Position numbers and translations under genes: made by a program
In this document: positions 1 through 10,177 of the stretch, piece by piece
Layout: each line of letters opens with the position of its first letter
Position numbering within the stretch: position 1 is the first letter of the stretch
The notes under the pieces: generated by a model
Told to the model about the DNA's origin: nothing
The model's input: the letters and a program-made list of their open reading frames with translations, nothing else
Databases searched by the model: none
Source of the DNA: Canna indica
Taxonomy: Eukaryota; Streptophyta; Magnoliopsida; Zingiberales; Cannaceae
DNA: 64,000 nucleotides
Assembly (NCBI GenBank): GCA_034359265.1
Contig: CP136898.1
Location: forward strand, 52,627,501-52,691,500
Direction of reading: 5' to 3'

Positions 1-921
1 CCTCTCATTCACTTGAAGAATCCTCTAGTCATGATTATGAAGTCATTTCAAAAGTTTGCCTCATGGATGCTAACAATGAGGTAAAACCTTCTACTTCTAG
101 TCATGATAAAAATCTTGATAATGATGATAGTAGCTCTAATTCTTTAGGTGTGACTTATAATGAGCTAGTAGAAGAATCTAAGAAGATGTATGCCATGCTC
201 ATGAAATCAAATAAGAAAAATAGAAAAATCAAGAAAGAAAACTTGAAGCTTGTTAGGCATTTGCATGGGTTGAAGAGTGAAAATGAAAAATTGAAATCTT
301 GCTCTTTTGATTCATGCCATGATAATCTAGAAATTGAGCTTAGAGTCTTGAAACTTGAAAACAATGAATTGAAATCTAAAATGAAATCTAGAAATAATGA
401 TTTGAAAAATAATTTCACACTTGAGAATGAGATTTTGAAAAATAAAAATTGTAAGATGAAATCTCAAATGCAAGTCTTACACATGATCTATTAATGACTC
501 GAAAAATGAGGTTGTTTTCTTAAGTAGGAAAGCAAATAACTTATCTAATGTTTCATCTATTAAAAATCCTAGGATGAAAAATGTCTCTTCTAAGAATGCT
601 CATGCACATCATCATCTTCATGTCAAGCATTCTAAAGTTAAACCTCATGAAAAGAAAAAGTTTAATGATCATTGCTTTTGTTGTGGTATCTTCAGCCATG
701 CGATTTATGACTGTGCATTTAAGAGAAATCCAGTGTTGCTAGGACACTTTGGATTCCTAGGCCAACTCACCCCCAAGGACTCAAAGCCATTGGTACCAAA
801 GATTTCTTGCTCTCTTGTAGGGGGAGTTACCATACAAAGGGTAAAGAGAAGTGAAGAGTTGAAGTTGATCATGGACTTAAATGAAGAATCATCCTTTGGT
901 TGCAACTTCAAACAATCATGA
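1..921 (+). pseudogene. Ty1/copia gag, 5'-truncated by the window edge, frameshifted
   Basis: This is the C-terminal two thirds of a copia Gag, the structural protein that packages element RNA into cytoplasmic particles. Reading enters from outside the window. A Ser-rich linker is followed by a Lys/Glu/Asn-rich coiled coil (about 150-480), a single His-rich segment (about 600-650) and a CX2CX4HX4C zinc knuckle, CFCCGIFSHAIYDC, near 680-720. A frameshift near 484 splits it into two frames (63-494 and 574-921). It ends with the GCNFK motif and a stop, as the other copies here do. A deletion after the knuckle has removed part of the LWVAK...WVPK tail seen in the copy at 31597-33096. The element is on the plus strand and continues to about 3838. 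Confidence 0.85.
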
Positions 922-1080
922 TGTCATTGGTATGGAAATTGGCTTCTAGGTATACTTCGTATCATCTCCTTACTTTGGTTGGTTTCATTTAAGTTGGCGT
1001 TATAATACATATTTAATTTGAGTTATTTTCCCCGCTCTTGTTAAGAGTCTTTTGAAAAATGAATTTTGATTTTGATTTCT

Positions 1081-1193
1081 AGTCTCCTCGGAGACCTTTG
1101 TAGCCTATAACGGGCTCATGTAACCTTTTGGTTCTAAATCGTAGGCTCATTATGGCCTTTCGGTTTTCAACCAATATGAAGGGTTGGAGATCT
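1081..1193 (+). other. Conserved post-gag block with hairpins, copy 1
   Basis: This block of about 113 bp recurs at the same distance (about 150 nt) after the gag stop at 17823-17934, 31339-31451 and 49798-49908. It starts with the hairpin GTCTC-CTCG-GAGAC. A TAGCCTA / TAGGCTC arm pair then encloses AACC-TTTT-GGTT, and CAACC...GGTTG closes the block. It has no ORF. A cis-acting RNA role is inference. Confidence 0.55.
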
Positions 1194-2223
1194 TAATTTT
1201 CAATTATTTCATATTTTGAGATCTCTCGATTCATTTCGGATTCATGATAATTTATTTTGAAACGGATTTCAAACTATTTAACAAAGTGGACATTGAAAAT
1301 GATACTTGATTCTTCTCTTTGCTATTTGGTTTGTGTTGCTTGCTAGTAGCTTTATTTTCATTAAATCTACTAATGAAATCTACTTGCAAGTTGAGAATGT
1401 TAATGGAAGGCTATGCTATCATGAAGAAAATTGAAAACTAAATCACAAGTTTGGCAAAATTCTCTTGAAAGAGGTATGAGTTTGAGTTTTGTTAAAACCT
1501 TGCTTAATTACCTCAATAATTATGCTTAAATGATTTATCTATGCTCATGATTCATTTTGCATGATAAACCTTTAAAATTTCATGAGTAAGAAGAATTTTG
1601 ATGACTTGAGCAATTTCATGACATCTTGATTGAATGAGCTTGCTCTATGTTGAAATCCTTCATCAGAGACTTCATCTTAAGATGAAAATTTGATGAACAT
1701 GTTTAAGAGCGTTAATGATTCATTGCCATGCATTTAAAATTGAAAAATCCTGGGTAAATGATCAAAGTGATAACAAATTCACTTTAGGGGACTTAAACTT
1801 GAAAAGGTTTGACCCAAGTCAACAAATCTACTTGGACACTTCATTTTAAGTCCAAACTTCGTAAACATATTTAGGAATAGGTATGACATGTTTACAAACA
1901 TTTAGAATGAAGTAATCATAAGGATATGGATAAAATAATATAGAGGTCATGTCATGATAATCTCTTTTGAACCAAGTTGACCCAAGTCAACAAATTGACT
2001 TAGAGGTCTCATTCTCAATTCATATGTTTAGATTTACTCATGTCAGGTATCCATAGGTTTAAGTTTGAAAAATCATGAGTGAATGACAAGATTGTCACTT
2101 AGCTAGTTTCATGTTATCATAGGTTAGTTTTGAATGGAACCATGCTAGATTGATATCTTGACTTAAGGACATTATTTTCATCTCAAACTTGACATACACC
2201 CTTTACATGATCATTATGTGGTG

Positions 2224-2746
2224 TAGGGGTGAGCAAAATCCGAACCGACCCGAAAATTCATTTCAGGTTGGGTTATTTGGGTAAGTTGGGTCGGGTCGGG
2301 TTTGAATTTTAGAGATTTCATACTCCTTATTCACGTCGGGTCAGGTCAGGTGAAAACTTTGATATATATATATATTTATGTATATTATAAGTATAAAAAG
2401 TGATGTTGGCATAGTGGTTAGAGCATTTGATGTGAAACTTAATAGGTCTCAAGTTTAACTCCTACTAGGGTTATATTCATAATACCATTTTTATCTTGTT
2501 TCTTTTACCATCTTCACAATTGAATATTTCTTTGTCTTTTATTATTATGAATTTTGATTTATTTATTTTTTTAAAAAAAAGGAATTCGGGTTATTTGGAT
2601 CGGGGCCCAATCTTATTCGGGTTAATTGGGTTGGGCCCCGAAATCTTATTCGGGTAGGGTCGGGTGGTGTAGGAGCCTCCTTATTCGGGTTCGGGTTATT
2701 CAGGTCGGATCGGGTTTTGACCCGACCCGACCGATGCTCACCCCTA
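2224..2746. mobile_element. hAT-type non-autonomous transposon (523 bp)
   Basis: The ends are perfect 12-bp inverted repeats, TAGGGGTGAGCA and TGCTCACCCCTA. They are flanked by an exact 8-bp duplication, ATGTGGTG (2216-2223 and 2747-2754), the length made by hAT transposases. The subterminal regions are rich in CCGAACCGACCC / GGGTCGGGT repeats that can pair across the element. There is no transposase ORF, so mobility would depend on a transposase made elsewhere. A tRNA-like segment lies inside. Confidence 0.88.
2405..2475 (+). other. tRNA-derived (SINE-like) segment inside the hAT element
   Basis: The string TGGCATAGTGGTTAGAGC resembles a tRNA D-arm / pol III A box. About 35 nt later GGTCTCAAGTTTAACTCC resembles a degenerate B box. 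No cloverleaf or acceptor stem is evident, so this is a SINE-like or tRNA-relic segment rather than a working tRNA gene. Confidence 0.45.
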
Positions 2747-3841
2747 ATGTGGTGTCTTAAAAGTTTGAATGAAAATTGAGCACATTTTTTAAAAATAACT
2801 GGAATTACGAAAATACAATTGAAATTTTAGTATTTTAGTTAACTTTAGAAAAATGTAAAAAAATCCTTTTTAACTGATTCTTGAAACTGCATATTCGTTA
2901 AAAAATCTAGTTTCTTCAACAAAAATTTTAGAAATTTTCATTAAGAATCTGATTTATAGTGGAATTTTGAAGTTGGATTTCAAAAATGCAAAGTATCATC
3001 CTCTTGAAATATCAATCTTTCCGATATTTTGGTTTTTCGTTGAAAACTTCAAATAAAACTCCAAGTATACTATTTTGATTTCATTTCTATTATCGTTCTC
3101 ACTATTGTTTGAGTAAAATAATTTCTAAAATTGATTTTGATAACTTGAGCGATAACTTGAAAAATGAGTTTTTGGTTGAAATCGAGATAGGTTGAAAAAT
3201 GGACTTAGAGAATTCATTTTGAGTTCAAACTTGACACATGCATCTTAAATGATCATTCAGTTATGTCTGGAAAGTTTGAATCAAAATTGATAACTTTTGA
3301 AAAAATACCTAATATTTACAAAAATGGCACTAGACTTTTATGGATTTTAGGAATTTCTAGAAAAAACTAATTCTTTTACTCATTCTTGAACTGGTGGATT
3401 TCTTGCAAAATCTAGTTTCTACCATTAAAGTTTCAAAAAATTTCATCAACAATATGATTTGATGGGGATTTAAGAGTTTGGTTTATGTATACTTGAAGTA
3501 TTCCTTTGACCTAAATCAACAAAGTGACTTAGAAATTTTATTTTAAGCCCAAACTTGACTCATATACTTAGATTCACTCATGTTAGATGTCTATGTGCCT
3601 AAGTTAGAGAAAACATGAGTAGATAGCAAAATTTGATACTTAGTTATTTTCATGTTTTCATGCCTATTTAGAATGAAACTGTGCTAAGTTGAAATTTTGA
3701 TCAAAAGACATTATCTTCACTTCAAACTTGATATACATATTTTACATGATTATATCTTGGTATTTTGAAAGTTTGAATGATGTCTGGAAATGTCATAAAA
3801 ATCTCACTTATTTACGAAAATGCCACTAAAATATCATGATA

Positions 3842-3946
3842 CTAAGCACTATAAACCACTATAAATCTCTTTGTTTGCATTGCTTACTTTACGTATTGAT
3901 TACTTGACTTGTTTATTCGCTTCCACATTCATTAAATTGTGCATTA
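3842..3946 (+). repeat. Copia LTR fragment (3' part of an LTR, plus orientation)
   Basis: The sequence around CACTATAAA...GCTTCCACATTCATT matches the 3' part of the plus-strand LTRs at about 47915-48000 and 54430-54510. It is a scrap left where the 3' end of the left-edge element was deleted. Confidence 0.6.
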
Positions 3947-3959
3947 TGGCCATTTCACT

Positions 3960-4284
3960 AACATCCAAGCACTGAGGTCGGAAGTGATAGCTCTGGGGGC
4001 CAAGGACAAGATTCGGTGAAAACTGAGCTCGCGAGAAGCGCACTTGGGGTCGTTGAGCGCATAGGAGCCCGAGATAGGCACTGAGGCCGGTGAGCCAGAC
4101 TGGTGAAATCCAAGTCCTAGCCTTGTAAGGATGTTGAGGCCGGAAGTAGTGGCGTGATAGCCAATGAGCCAGACTGGTGAAAATTGAGTCCTCGTCGTGT
4201 AAGGGCATTGAGGCCGGAAGTAGTGGCATGATAGCCAATGAGCTAGGCTGGTGAAAATCGAGTCTTGGACGTGTAAGGGTGCTG
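3960..4284. repeat. Degenerate tandem repeat, 74-bp unit
   Basis: Two successive units starting GAGGCCGGAAGTAGTGGC at 4136 and 4210 are 74 bp apart and closely similar. A related unit with an internal deletion lies upstream. The leading part (3985-4080) is repeated at 5097-5200. The repeated peptide in minus-strand frames here comes from the DNA repeat and is not evidence of a gene. The origin of the repeat is not recognised. Confidence 0.65.
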
Positions 4285-5096
4285 AGCGATTTGATGATTG
4301 CATGCAGAAGCGATAAATAATTAAGCAATTAAAATAAACAATAAAGCAATGCAAACACGTTAATTTATAGTGGTTCGGCCCCAATGCCTACTCCACTACC
4401 TAAGCACCCGCTTAGGATTTCCAAACTAGTTTTACAAGATTAATTCGGTTTCCCTTACACAAAGGACTTTGACTTGAAGAGTCTCACTCTCAACCTAAGG
4501 TACTTCCACACCCGAAAGTCTCCGCCTTCTTATCGAGAGCACTCTTCCACCTCAACCCTAAGGGACAACTAAACTAATCCTTGTAAATACTAAGTTTACA
4601 CAAGTTGCTTTACTCCTTCTACACCAAGGATACCACTTCACCCAATTTAAAGAAAACGTTCAAATAACAGGTAAAATTACAATCAAAAGAGCTAAGAATA
4701 AAACCAATATTAAACTCTCTTTTGCAAGCCTTTGGCGCCTTCAACTCGTCAAGTAGTAGAGCTTAAATCAACACCCGAGTTGAGGCAGAAAGCTAAGCGC
4801 TTCAGATTTTCTTCACGAAAGAATAGTGCGCCGTTGATCGATCTTTTGGAGGGCTCTAAACTCCCTTAGAGTGCTCAATGATAACTGTAAGAGAGGGAGA
4901 AGAACGCGTTAAAAGAAGTTGATGAAGGTATATTTATACCCTCATGAAGAAACGACAGCTCAACAAATAGATTTTTATCCGTTGCAGACTGCCGGTCGAT
5001 TGGTCGGTCGATCGACCGATCAACCGCTCACATCGACCGCCGCATTCTGTCTGTGGTCGGTCGACCGACGGGTCGACTACCCAGACACGGGAAGTA
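4285..5096 (-). repeat. Copia LTR fragment, minus orientation
   Basis: The fragment carries the family landmarks in reverse: the GTGGTTCGGCCCCAATGCC segment at about 4371, a TATTTATA (reverse TATAAATA) at 4931-4938, and TCGACCGA palindromes at 5006-5085. Both true LTR ends are missing. The repeat array flanks it on both sides, so it sits inside, or was rearranged with, that array. Confidence 0.7.
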
Positions 5097-5235
5097 GTGG
5101 CTCTGGGGTCGAGGACCAAACTTAGTGAAAACTGATCTCGCGAGAAGCGCGGTTGGGGTTGTTGAGGGCGTAGGAGCCCGAGATAAACACTAAGGCCAGT
5201 TAGCCAAACTAGTGAAAATCGAGTTCTGGTCGCTA
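5097..5235. repeat. Second copy of the array flanking the LTR fragment
   Basis: The segment starting GAAGTAGTGGCTCTGGGG and running through CGCGAGAAGCGC closely follows 3982-4110. It marks the right shoulder of the rearranged region. Its function and source are not recognised. Confidence 0.6.
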
Positions 5236-5749
5236 AATGGAGTGTTGGGCTCTCTAGTGATGTATATATTTATTTAGGTGTCCTGCACGGACTAAACCTT
5301 CAAGTTCGTCTCCAAGCACTACACAATCTTTCATAGTGTGTCCGTAAGTGTCCTGGAATGCGTACTTCTTGCCCATATCAGCATTAGGCGGCAACTTCTA
5401 TTTTCCGCATTGTTTTGCTCGTGGTAGTTGCGATCTTCATTTTTTATGTCTCTTTCTAGACTTTTTGTCCTCGACAACGGCGTTGAGGTTTTACCTGTTA
5501 GTCTTTTTAGCTTCTCAGAGTTCATCCATTTGTATGAAGCTAGCGGCTTTCTCCTAGAAGTCGAGCATATCCTTAGGCTATGTTAGGGTGATCTAGTCGG
5601 CAAAGAGCCTAGGGTTTAGCCCGATCTTGATAGAGTAGAATTCGACTTGTAGGTCGAGATTGGGAATTTCGGCCGCTATGACATGGAACATGTTCATATA
5701 TTCTCTTGGGGGCTCGTGTCACCCCTACTTAACATAGAGGAGGGCAACC
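5236..5749 (-). pseudogene. Ty3/gypsy gag, C-terminal part (element A)
   Basis: On the minus strand this reads as a decayed plant gypsy Gag. A motif HEPPREYMNMF is followed by PNLDLQVEF, a run equivalent to the conserved capsid helices, and a degenerate CX2H-type knuckle ending YGHTMKDC. The region after the knuckle (LVRAGHLNKYI) is typical of Tat/Retand-like Gags. Stops interrupt it repeatedly. The coding sequence continues at 7118-7208 across the inserted solo LTR. This is a dead remnant. Confidence 0.75.
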
Positions 5750-7117
5750 TGTTGGCTTAAGGGTCTTTCTTAAGCCTTGATCTTTATTTTGATGAAAACA
5801 AACATGTATTTAATCCAAGTGTGTAGTTTTGAGTTCAAGTTGAGGTTGTGATATGCATGCCTAATCCATTCAAACGAGACGATTAAAAAGATCGTCAAAA
5901 GAACGGAAGAAGAAATCATTGTAGAAAGGCTCCGGATTAAGTCAAGAAGATTTAATGAAATATGTCCCTAGAATAGTTTATCCCAAGCCTAAAATGTAAG
6001 GTTATCCAAGTTGAAACTTGGTAACCAAACCCTTAGAATTGGCATGTAAAAATACAAGGAATTAATCATCCTCAGCCTGGGATCGGTCGACCGATCAAGG
6101 CAATAAAATGGCGATGCAGCCCATTCGGTCGAACGACTGGTTGACCGAAGATCGCAAGAAATTGGCAGAAGCCATTCGGTCGACCAGTCGGTCGACCGAA
6201 TGTGGCAAAAGGGAAATAGCTGGGCTGCGTTGGTCGACCGGTTGGTCGACCGACAGAGGCAAAAATTTGGCAGAAAGGTAGCGATCGACCAATCGATCGA
6301 CCGACCTAAAGATGGCCTCCATCGCGTGATTCGCTGCAGCCATTCGGTCGATCGACTGATCGACCGGCCTAACGACCGAATGGCTTCAACGGTCGATTTT
6401 TTATCTGTTGAATGGTCGTTCGGCTGAGGGGTTATAAATACCCCTCACCAAACTTCATTATACACTTTTGCAAAACTTAATTGAGCATTCAAAGTGAGTC
6501 TTAAAGCCTTCATACGAGCAACACCTGCACGCGCCTCTCTGCTCCCAATCTCGACTTCATCAGGCGTTGTTTTCTTTCTCTTCAACCTTGCTGCGCTCAT
6601 TGAAATCTTCTTCCTGTTGCAAGTTGAAGATGAGAAGGCGGTGGAAAGAAGCTTGGGTCAATTTCTCTTTCATTAGCTCATTCCTAAAGTTTGTAATTTG
6701 TTGAAACTTGTTTTCTTGTTAAGATAGCTTGCTAGGTGTGCTAGGAAACACTTAGGGTATACTTTGTAGAGTTGTGTTTTGCCTAGGTGAATAGGATTGA
6801 GGTGTTCTCCAAGTGTGGGAGAATGGTGTCCTCAAGTGTATTCAAAGGGAAACATAATTTCTATAAAGTAGTATTTAGAAATCCTTGGTAATGAGCCAAG
6901 GTAGTGGAGTAGGCGGTTGGCCGAACCACTATAAATTGCTTTGTTTGCATTGATCTTTACTTCCTTTCATCATTGTGATTTAATTGTGATCATATCATTC
7001 ATTGAAGAACAATCCCATTAAGCTAAGACAAAATTAAGTTAAAAGAAATTGAAAAAAGGGGATTGACACTATTCACCCCCCCCCCCCCCCCCTTCTAGTG
7101 TCAAGGTCCATCCAACA
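5750..7117 (+). mobile_element. Solo copia LTR (1368 bp) with TSD CAACC
   Basis: The LTR starts TGTTGGCTTAAGG and ends TCCAACA, and exact CAACC copies (5745-5749 and 7118-7122) flank it. The flanking sequence is one continuous gypsy gag, which confirms insertion and later LTR-LTR recombination. Inside are a cluster of CGGTCGACCG-type palindromes (6081-6385), a TATAAATA box (6433-6440) and a poly-C tract (about 7075-7092). Confidence 0.93.
6433..6440 (+). promoter_or_regulatory. TATA box of the solo LTR
   Basis: TATAAATA within GGGGTTATAAATACCCCTC is identical in context to the TATA boxes of the E6 LTRs and follows the palindrome cluster. Confidence 0.7.
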
Positions 7118-7208
7118 CAACCTCCATCTTGTGATAGACCTACGATGTGGTGAATTGGTTGATGAAGACGTGGGAGAACTCTTTGAAGGAATGGATAGAC
7201 CCCGGCAG
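7118..7208 (-). pseudogene. Ty3/gypsy gag, middle part (element A)
   Basis: The minus strand reads PGSIHSFKEFSHVF followed by YHKMEV, a well-known stretch of plant gypsy Gag just upstream of the part at 5236-5749. The piece lies between the solo LTR on its left and E1 on its right. Confidence 0.75.
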
Positions 7209-9159
7209 AGTAAGTCGAATGGCCTACACTAAGTCTTTGAGGGAGGGTGAATAGTGTGGTTAACGAACTACTTAACTAAATCCGGTTTTATTCGTTTCTT
7301 GATTACTTAGGCAATTCACAATTCAATAGCAAGTAGAATCAAGATAATTAACAAGTAATCCAACAACCAAGAAAGCAATGCTAACAATTTGATTTATAGT
7401 GGTTCAGCCCCACTGCCTACTCCACTACCTAAGCACCCCGCTTAGGATTTCTAACTTAGCTTTACTAGATTAATTTGTTTCCTTACAATGAGGAATTTAC
7501 ACAGGAGAATCTCTGCTCTCAACCCAAAGACACTTCCACACCTGGAAGTCTCCGCCTTCCCTCCGAAAGCACCCTCCCACCTCAAACTCTAAAGCACAAC
7601 AAATTCAATACTAGTAAACTAACTAAACCGATGGACTTAAGCCTTACAACCAAAGCAACCACCCAATCAAACAACCTAGATTTACACACTTGATACACAA
7701 TGAAAATAGCAACAAAATACAACAATAATGGAGCAATAAATCATACAATAAGATACTTAGCTCCAACCAAAGGTTCCTAGCTTCCTTTTGATGCCTTGAT
7801 GATGAAACAATTGAAGAGTGAAGGCAAGATCAAGGGTTTTTGGCTCCAAGCTAGGTTTTCACAAAAGAATGGCTCAAAGAGGCTTATGATTGATCAAAGG
7901 ATGTCTCAAATAAGTTAATAGTGATCAAGATCGGTATAGGAAGGCTGGCCTTTCATATATATATAGAGTAGTATAAAGAGAAATGCATTCAATGGCTCGA
8001 AATAGGGTCATTGTGTTTTCGTCGGTTGATCAGTCGATCGCAGGTTCAATCAACTGACCATTAATTTGACTAGACCTTCGACCGAAACTGCACTAGGGTA
8101 GTTTCAGCAAGGTCTGATCTGATCTTTTAATCCTTATTTATATTTCTTAACATGATTATCATAATTGCGAGTCAACTCGTAAACTCGGATGATTTTACGA
8201 TCCCAGGTATCAAAATCGAGCTGACTCACGCACACCTAAACTCATTTCTGGGTAAACTCGGGTAAACTTGCATAAACTCGGCTGAACTCGCGAGTAAATT
8301 GATCAGGTAAACTCGGTTCGATGATAATTATCATGGATTGAACTTGTACTTTTATATTTTATCTTTGAGTCATTGTGTGTGTTTTAATATGGAATTAGAA
8401 TGCTTCATTATGTATGGATTAGACTTGTACCCTTATATTTTATCTTCATGTGTGGTTTATTATGGATATTATGAATTTTAGGTTCTATTAGATTATATTT
8501 TTGTAGCATAATATTTTTTAAAATATTTTTTTAATATCAGGTAAACTCTTACGAGTTTGCGAGTCAAGTTTACGGAGGCTCCACGTGTTTCCTTAAACTC
8601 TCGAGTTTAACAATCTTGTTTTTTAACTTCATTAACTTTAACACATAAATGTTAAATAAGGATTACCCCTCATTTGGATTCAATAAAAATATCTAAAAAC
8701 AAAATCCTTAAGAATCAAAATCTAAATTTTGGGCTCTAGTACAAATTGCAAAAACCGGAAATTTTATAATCTCCCAGGATAGGTTAAAGGTTTTCAAAAA
8801 ATCCTTTGAAATATGTCTTTAACTTGTTTCTACCTAAAGAATAATTACCGGGACTTTTGGTGCCAAGAAAAAGTCTAAATCATGTAGCCCCCCAAGGAGC
8901 TCTCTAGGCTTAAAAAATTTCTGGGCCATTTTTTTATTTTTCTGGTTTTGGATTCTTATGCATCAAATAGAGGTTATACAAAATCTAGACACTCTAAACC
9001 TAGACTCAAACTTCTCAATGAATCTCGAGCATCGACGAGTGTCTTTGCCGATTTCTATGATTTCTCCGATTTCTTCGACTTATCCATGAAAACATTAGTT
9101 TCATGTTTGTTATCATCAAAACCGAGATTAAGACCAAGGTTGAAAATCTTAGGACAACA
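7209..9159 (-). repeat. E1 3' LTR (with a small insertion)
   Basis: On the plus strand it runs from AGTAAGTCGAATGGCC (first two bases mutated from TG) to GGACAACA. It matches 19591-21081 apart from an insertion at about 8151-8620. It holds the conserved GTGGTTCAGCCCCACTGCC segment near 7399. Confidence 0.8.
8151..8620. mobile_element. Unclassified insertion in the E1 3' LTR
   Basis: This stretch is absent from the paired LTR at about 20485. The edges TTTCTTAAC (8143-8151) and TTTTTTAAC (8619-8627) match at 8 of 9 positions, which suggests a 9-bp duplication as made by Mutator-like elements. Inside, motifs such as AACTCGTAAACTCGG and TTACGAGTTTGCGAGTC face one another. The terminal inverted repeats are weak and no ORF is present. 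Confidence 0.45.
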
Positions 9160-9180
9160 ATCTCCCTCCTTTTTTATGAT
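9160..9180 (-). other. E1 polypurine tract
   Basis: In the minus sense, A/G-rich sequence with AAAAAAGGAGGGAGAT abuts the 3' LTR. It is the plus-strand priming site and matches those of E2, E5 and E6. Confidence 0.75.
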
Positions 9181-10177
9181 GACAAACAACCTTAAGAGAA
9201 TATTTTCAATAAAACATTAATGAAGTCAATCATGGGACTTCTCCTCCTATCATCACGCATATCTAAATAAATATACTCTGTCTATCTATATGCATGGTTT
9301 TTCTATATTTTCTTCCCCTTACCTATATTTTTCTCCCCCTTTTTACATCAATCAAAAAGGGCAAGAAAAGTCAACTAAGGTCAAAGTTGGGAATTTTTCA
9401 TGATATTTTAAAATTCATTCAAACTTTCAAAATACCAAGATGTGGTCATGTAAAGCATGTATATCAAGTTTGAAGTGAAACTCATGTCATTTGATCAAAA
9501 TTTCAACTTAGTATGGTTTCATTAGAAATAGGCATCAAAGCATGAAATTGTTAAGTATCAAATTTTGTTATCCTCTCATATTTTCTCTAACTTAGGTACA
9601 TAGACATCTAGCATGAGTGAATCTAAGTGTGTCAATCAAGTTTGGGCTTAAAATGAAATTTCTAAGTCATTTTGTTGACTTAGGTCAAAGTATGCTTCAA
9701 GTTTACAAAAATCAAACTTTTAAATCTTATCAAATCATAATCTTGACGAAATTTTTCCAAACTTTAACAGGAGAAACTATATTTTTCAAGGAATCTATAG
9801 GTTCTAGAATCAGTCAAAAATCAGTTTGCTATAAAGTCATAAAATTCCTGAAAATCTATTAGCATTTTCGTAAATATCGGGTATTTTTTCAAAAGTTATC
9901 AATTTTGGTTCACACTTTTCAGACATCGTTGAATGATCATTTAAAATGTGTGTGTCAAGTTTGAGCACATAATGAATTCTCTAACATCATTTTTCATCCT
10001 ATCTTGATTTCAATGAAAAATCGATATTTCTAGTTATTGTTCAATTAATCAAAATCATTCCTAAGAATATTTTTGCTCAAACAATGGTGTGAACGATATT
10101 AGAAATGAAATCAAAATGGTATACACGAGTTTTCATTTGAAGTTTTTGACGAAAAACCAAAGTATCGATAAATTACC
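9181..10177 (-). mobile_element. E1 non-coding interior (distal part)
   Basis: AT-rich with no credible ORF. It contains one inverted TTGAC pair (9675-9688) in the module that also occurs in E2 (23506-23519) and E5 (28996-29009). Confidence 0.65.

Larger units (their letters stand above)
922..3838 (+). mobile_element. Non-coding interior of the left-edge copia element
   Basis: This AT-rich stretch follows gag and has no recognisable pol. It matches, in opposite orientation, the interiors of E1, E2 and E5 (for example 28.5-31.3 kb). It holds the conserved post-gag block at 1081-1193, inverted TTGAC pairs at 1809-1822, 1977-1990 and 3506-3519, and a hAT-type insertion at 2224-2746. Near 3838 it joins abruptly to a small LTR fragment, so the 3' interior, polypurine tract and most of the 3' LTR are missing. 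Confidence 0.7.

Noticed and set aside
2405..2475. A working tRNA gene
   Set aside because: A-box and B-box-like words are present, but no acceptor stem, anticodon arm or complete cloverleaf can be drawn.
3900..4384. Two overlapping minus-strand ORFs of over 140 codons with internal peptide repeats
   Set aside because: The peptide repeats come from the 74-bp DNA tandem repeat and the frames run across an LTR junction. No domain is recognisable.
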